Shown here: in pieces, positions 23,061-26,227 of the stretch
Layout of the letters: the number at the start of each line of letters is the position of its first letter
Position numbering within the stretch: the first letter of the stretch is position 1
DNA from: Lentisphaeria bacterium UBA7640
Lineage (GTDB): Bacteria > Verrucomicrobiota > Lentisphaeria > Victivallales > Victivallaceae
DNA: 26,227 nucleotides
NCBI GenBank assembly: GCA_002483765.1
Contig: DLIO01000008.1
Span: 1 to 26,227, forward strand
Direction of reading: 5' to 3'
Translations under genes and position numbers: made by a program
The notes under the pieces: generated by a model
The model's input: the letters and a program-made list of their open reading frames with translations, nothing else
Told to the model about the DNA's origin: nothing
The model's database searches: none

Positions 23061-23121
23061 CCTGTTGGTAATGTTATATTAATGAATCTTAAACCTTTAA
23101 TATTAAAACTAACCCAACAGG
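23061..23121. repeat. Inverted repeat at the end of an IS-like fragment
   Basis: CCTGTTGGTAATGTTATATTA (first 20 bases from 23061) is imperfectly complementary to TAATATTAAAACTAACCCAAC with AGG ending at 23121; the outer 8 bp (CCTGTTGG/CCAACAGG) are perfect. It sits directly upstream of the fragment at 23127. It may be an IS terminus or a protective hairpin before a transposase gene. Confidence 0.6.
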
Positions 23122-23126
23122 TGATC

Positions 23127-23192
23127 ATGAAGACAAAGATACAACAAAGTAATGAAAAAATCAATTCGATTGGTCTATATAGCAGTATATAG
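23127..23192 (+). pseudogene. 5' scrap of a transposase gene, possibly IS1380 family
   Basis: The reading frame MKTKIQQSNEKINSIG, which follows the inverted repeat, resembles the N-terminus of IS1380-type transposases. The similarity stops after about 16 residues where the 227 bp repeat begins (23183), and the frame closes at 23192. It is too short for certainty, but the position next to an inverted repeat supports an IS end cut by another element. Confidence 0.45.
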
Positions 23193-23409
23193 CAGGGTCT
23201 GGCCCTTAAAAATAAAACTCTCAAGTTCAAATATCTTCAAAGATTCCTATTTCATGCTCTTATTTTAATAAAGTGAGGCGTAGAATATTAAAATAAGAAA
23301 AATTAGGTTATCTTGAGAAAATCAGCTTCAAAGAATTTCCAATATCCGTGGGTGAATTTGCTCATATCGTTGATGGAGAATTTAAATTAGTCTGCAATTA
23401 TTGGAAGTT
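23183..23409 (+). repeat. 227 bp direct repeat, right copy
   Basis: Partner of 19837-20062, in the same orientation, with scattered substitutions and small indels. It starts CAGTATATAGCAGGGTCTGG and ends ATTATTGGAAGTT. The two copies enclose the transposase fragment, zinc-ribbon gene and secreted protease gene. A 17 bp piece (TATCTTGAGAAAATCAG, 23309-23325) recurs exactly at 26155-26171. From 23410 to 23660 I see no gene; composition becomes GC-rich after about 23545. Confidence 0.9.
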
Positions 23410-23673
23410 AGTGGTTTATGATATAGGTTATATCTTATCATGTCGCTTTACCGGAGAGCTGATGACGATGCGATTTTAATTTTAAAAAAGCAGAGTCTCA
23501 CGTACGATTGATAGAAATTATCAGCCGTCAGTGAATTTTGATTTGTTAGTGCCGGTGCGCGTGGCTCGGAGGAATTCATGGTCCACCTTGTGGCGAAGCA
23601 CAGGCAAAGCACACCAAGATACTGCTTGCAAAGTTTGTGATGCAGGCATAACCAACGAGAAGGAGAAGTTATT

Positions 23674-24819
23674 ATGGACTTATTTATTAACGATTACAAC
23701 GCTGGTCTCATTGACGCTGCCGAAGTGCCCTGTCTGTCACTCTACCAACCGACGCACCGGGCTTTTCCAGACAAACAACAAGACCCAATACGCTTCCGTA
23801 ACTTGCTGAGCAAGATGGAAGAGTCGTTGCGGCGAGAGTACCCCGATCAGGATATACGATCATTGATAGCGCCGTTTGAACGCCTGGCCGAAGATACCGA
23901 CTTCTGGCGGATGCGGACGTTGGACGGGCTGGTAGTGCTGGCCGCTCCCAATTTTTTCCGCGCATACCGCTTCCAGCGCCCGGTGCCAGAATTGGTAGTG
24001 GTCGCCGACAACTTTCACATCAAGCCCTTGGTTCGTATGCTTCAGTCCGCCGACGGTTATTATGTCCTCAGTTTGGATAAACATCAAATCAAGCTTTTCG
24101 AGGGCAACCGCGACCGACTAGACGAAGTCAAATTACCACCCGAAGTTCCACGCACTAGCGCAGAATTGCAGGGTGATAATGATCGAGAAAGACACTTGTC
24201 GAAGTGGAAGCCCAGTGGGGCTCCGGGTAGCGTTCTCTACGGCAAAGGTACCCAGTCGGAAATTGAAAATGCCGATGTTGCGAGATTCTTCCGTGCGTTG
24301 GATCACGCGATTCTGGAGCAGTATTCGCGCCCTTCAGGACGCCCGCTCCTGCTGGCGGCATTGCCCGAAAATCAGAGCATTTTCCGACGTCTCAGCCGCA
24401 ACCCGTTCCTGCTAGACGAGGAGATAGACACCAATCCCAATGCATTATCCCTTGAGGAGTTGCGTAAACGCGCTTGGCAGGCCGTCGAACCGCACTACCT
24501 GACGCGATTAGCCGGGCTGATCGAAGGTTTTGAGGCGATGCGCGCCCACGAACTCGGCGATGCGGATTTGGAGCGAGTCGCCCGTAGCACAGTTGCTGGG
24601 CGGGTGGGAACACTGCTCATTGATGCCGGTCGCCGCATTCATGGGCAGCTCGATGCCATAACTGGCGAAATCACATATAACGACCAAGCCGATCCCACCG
24701 CTGGCGGTTTACTGGATGATTTAGCCGAACTTGTGCTGAAACGAGGAGGTCAGATCGTGGTTGTGCCTACCGAACAGATGCCGACAGATACCGGCATCGC
24801 GGCCATCTACCGGTTCTGA
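23674..24819 (+). CDS. baeRF3-type release-factor-like protein
   Basis: A 381-residue protein resembling the bacterial archaeo-eukaryotic release factor (baeRF) family 3. Recognisable segments: CLSLYQPTHRAFPDKQQDPIR near the N-terminus, a central VPELVVVADNFHIKPLVRML stretch, and the C-terminal GGQIVVVPTEQMPTDTGIAAIYRF. The central and C-terminal parts correspond to the eRF1-like/L30e-like domains. The protein is predicted cytoplasmic; family members are thought to act at the ribosome in stress or quality control, but this is not well established. AGGAG lies 8 bp before the ATG. The gene is markedly richer in GC than both flanks, which suggests horizontal acquisition. It stands alone. Confidence 0.82.
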   Translation: MDLFINDYNAGLIDAAEVPCLSLYQPTHRAFPDKQQDPIRFRNLLSKMEESLRREYPDQDIRSLIAPFERLAEDTDFWRMRTLDGLVVLAAPNFFRAYRFQRPVPELVVVADNFHIKPLVRMLQSADGYYVLSLDKHQIKLFEGNRDRLDEVKLPPEVPRTSAELQGDNDRERHLSKWKPSGAPGSVLYGKGTQSEIENADVARFFRALDHAILEQYSRPSGRPLLLAALPENQSIFRRLSRNPFLLDEEIDTNPNALSLEELRKRAWQAVEPHYLTRLAGLIEGFEAMRAHELGDADLERVARSTVAGRVGTLLIDAGRRIHGQLDAITGEITYNDQADPTAGGLLDDLAELVLKRGGQIVVVPTEQMPTDTGIAAIYRF

Positions 24820-24826
24820 ACGAACG

Positions 24827-24853
24827 GTCTGTCGGCGAAAAAAGCCGGCAGAC
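24827..24853 (+). other. Hairpin after the baeRF3-like gene
   Basis: GTCTGTCGGC (24827-24836) pairs with GCCGGCAGAC (24844-24853) with one G-T pair and a GAAAAAA loop, 7 bp after the stop codon. No T-run follows, so it is not a classical Rho-independent terminator, though it could stabilise the 3' end. The rest of the gap to 25073 shows no further clear signal. Confidence 0.6.
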
Positions 24854-25073
24854 TGCCCATCAAATTGCTTTGAGCAAAGTTCTGCAGAATTAAAGGCGTA
24901 GAAAAACTAAAAAATATTATATGTTTTTTAACAACTACGCGCTACAATACCGACCTGCAACAGTTCAGCTCACATCTCTTTTGAAGGATTAAGGAGATGG
25001 TTTCAATTGTGGTGCTTCTTATTTATATTGAATTTTTTTATGAAGAAAGTTATTGAGTGCGGGGAATAGAGAT

Positions 25074-25709
25074 ATGGTTAAGGATTGGAGTTTAGAGCGC
25101 TCGACTATGGTTGACACGATTAAACGTTATGGCGTAAAGGATGAGCGCGTTCTTGTTGCAATGGGCGAAGTGCCACGCCATCGGTTCATTCCGGAAGGAT
25201 ATCAGCGTTGTAATGCTTACGGTAATCATCCGTGTCCGATTGGCCACAACGCCACGATCTCGCAACCTTTTATCGTGGCGTATATGACGTCGAAGATGGA
25301 TCCTCGGCCTAGCGAAAAGGTTTTGGAGGTTGGCACGGGTTCAGGCTATCAGGCTGCTATTCTGGGAGCCTTAGGGCTAGAGGTGTATTCAGTTGAAATT
25401 GTCCCTGAGTTGGCCGTGCATGCTAAACAGGTACTCGCAGATGAAGGGTTCACGCGAGTTCATGTTCGCACGGGCGATGGCTACGAGGGATGGCCAGAGC
25501 ACGCACCTTTTGACATTATGATTGTGACCTGCGCGCCGGAGGAGATGCCACGTGCGCTCGTGGATCAGTTACGTGAGGGCGGGCGCATGATTCTGCCGTT
25601 AGGCGGTTACAGCCAACGGTTGGTGATTCTTCGCAAAAAGGATGGACAGATTGTGCAAGAAGAAGATATCGCGGTACGATTTGTACCGATGGTGAAAGGG
25701 TTGAAATAG
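25074..25709 (+). CDS. pcm: Protein-L-isoaspartate O-methyltransferase
   Basis: A 211-residue enzyme that methylates isoaspartyl residues in damaged proteins using S-adenosylmethionine. The N-terminal VPRHRFIPEGY, the pre-catalytic GHNATISQPFIVAYM and SAM motif I VLEVGTGSGYQAAIL are all diagnostic, followed by YSVEIVPEL (motif post I) and FDIMIVTCAPEEMP. Start ATG 25074 is preferred because GGGGAA lies 7 bp upstream; a TTG at 25053 in the same frame lacks better support. Length matches the family. It is probably monocistronic, in the cytoplasm, and a housekeeping repair enzyme. Confidence 0.95.
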   Translation: MVKDWSLERSTMVDTIKRYGVKDERVLVAMGEVPRHRFIPEGYQRCNAYGNHPCPIGHNATISQPFIVAYMTSKMDPRPSEKVLEVGTGSGYQAAILGALGLEVYSVEIVPELAVHAKQVLADEGFTRVHVRTGDGYEGWPEHAPFDIMIVTCAPEEMPRALVDQLREGGRMILPLGGYSQRLVILRKKDGQIVQEEDIAVRFVPMVKGLK

Positions 25710-25743
25710 ATTAAAAACATCACGGCTCAACCTGCGCATAAAA

Positions 25744-26115
25744 ATGGCAAGAATCACGGATTTGATATTCTGTTATATGCTTTTTATTGGCGTATACCAT
25801 TTTTATCCAATATTAATCATGATAGGGAAAATATCATATTTTTATAAAACGTTGACAGTAACTTTTGCAATCATCTGCTTTTTAGATTGTGTCTTTCTGT
25901 TTCGAAAGAAAATAATTGGGTTTTATTTATCTATTGCGCTTCTATCAATTCATTTTTTTGCATTAATAATCCGCGGCAACCATATCATATTTCATATACA
26001 AAACATGTTCGATTATGCTTATGCTGGTTTTAGATATCCCTTGTTTCTAGCCATTACAATGATTACTATTTTACTGAATATCATGGCAATAAAAACATAT
26101 AAAGATAACAAGTAG
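25744..26115 (+). CDS. Small integral membrane protein of unknown function
   Basis: A 123-residue, strongly hydrophobic protein with four predicted transmembrane helices (about residues 5-27, 34-52, 57-76 and 96-115), an internal FRKK charged loop and a KTYKDNK cytoplasmic tail. I do not recognise a family. It begins 34 bp after pcm on the same strand but is much richer in A/T and has no clear ribosome-binding site, so it may be a separate acquisition. Confidence 0.6.
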   Translation: MARITDLIFCYMLFIGVYHFYPILIMIGKISYFYKTLTVTFAIICFLDCVFLFRKKIIGFYLSIALLSIHFFALIIRGNHIIFHIQNMFDYAYAGFRYPLFLAITMITILLNIMAIKTYKDNK

Positions 26116-26154
26116 ACGTACTCAATCATTTTTCGCAATGAGAAAAAGTGATGA

Positions 26155-26227
26155 TATCTTGAGAAAATCAGTTTACTGAAATTGATGTAACTCTCGTATT
26201 AAACTCGCGCGCGCATAATGCGCGCGC
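26155..26227. repeat. CG-rich palindromic repeat, cut by the window end
   Basis: TATCTTGAGAAAATCAG (26155-26171) repeats a block of the 227 bp repeat at 23309-23325. It is followed by CTCTCGTATT (as at 3181-3190) and CGCGCGCGCATAATGCGCGC running to the last base, the same hairpin core as at 5595-5613. The element continues outside the window. Confidence 0.65.

Noticed and set aside
23535..23560. GTTAGTG at the GC jump before the baeRF3-like gene, as a third cassette boundary
   Set aside because: No attC-like palindrome follows the gene; the hairpin at 24827-24853 lacks AAC/GTT boxes. The match is one short motif.
23531..23809. Open frame of 92 codons starting ahead of the baeRF3-like gene
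   Set aside because: It overlaps the well-supported baeRF3-like frame over most of its length and has no family resemblance or ribosome-binding site.
1..26227. tRNA, rRNA or riboswitch genes
   Set aside because: I looked in the intergenic gaps on both strands and saw no cloverleaf, conserved rRNA segment or known riboswitch core; small non-coding RNAs cannot be excluded by eye.

Overview
The window looks like a chromosomal contig from a Gram-negative, anaerobe-like bacterium of moderate GC. ROK regulator / DegT aminotransferase / amidohydrolase clusters, a divergent lyase-epimerase operon and many palindromic intergenic repeats recall Lentisphaerota/Kiritimatiellota or related metagenomic lineages. 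That placement is a low-confidence inference: there is no rRNA, tRNA or ribosomal protein gene to anchor it.

Left part (1-9.1 kb), small-molecule metabolism. A minus-strand operon encodes an NAD-binding epimerase-like protein, a dihydrodipicolinate synthase-family lyase and a TetR regulator, behind a near-consensus sigma70 promoter. Facing it are a small membrane-anchored protein and adenine deaminase. A second plus-strand operon, also with a clear promoter, encodes a ROK-type regulator, a PLP-dependent DegT-family enzyme and an amidohydrolase. Two related 163-169 bp imperfect palindromes lie in the gaps.

Middle (9.4-17.5 kb). A secreted SnoaL-like protein is followed by a PAS-AAA+-Fis sigma54 activator. 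A good -24/-12 promoter then precedes CoA-transferase, thiolase, 3-hydroxyacyl-CoA dehydrogenase and a short-chain reductase. This resembles the AtoC/ato arrangement for short-chain acid (acetoacetate, 3-hydroxybutyrate or butyrate) activation and interconversion. Pyruvate kinase converges on it from the other strand.

Right part (17.5-23.5 kb), a graveyard of mobile DNA. It holds a frameshifted remnant of a REP-associated tyrosine transposase plus a second small piece of it; two adjacent integron gene cassettes with attC sites but no integrase; a C-terminal transposase fragment fused onto a truncated zinc-ribbon membrane protein gene; a long secreted HtrA-like serine protease; a 5' scrap resembling an IS1380-type transposase; and a 226 bp direct repeat on both sides of the protease block. 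The cassettes encode a possible HEPN-like protein and a trypsin-like peptidase. The first reading frame runs through its attC and ends in an ATGA overlap with the second gene, and a sigma70-like promoter sits just upstream of the pair. This is the most unusual part of the window.

Right end (23.6-26.2 kb). A GC-rich baeRF3-type release-factor-like gene, protein-L-isoaspartate O-methyltransferase, a small four-helix membrane protein, and another copy of the CG-rich palindrome cut by the window edge.
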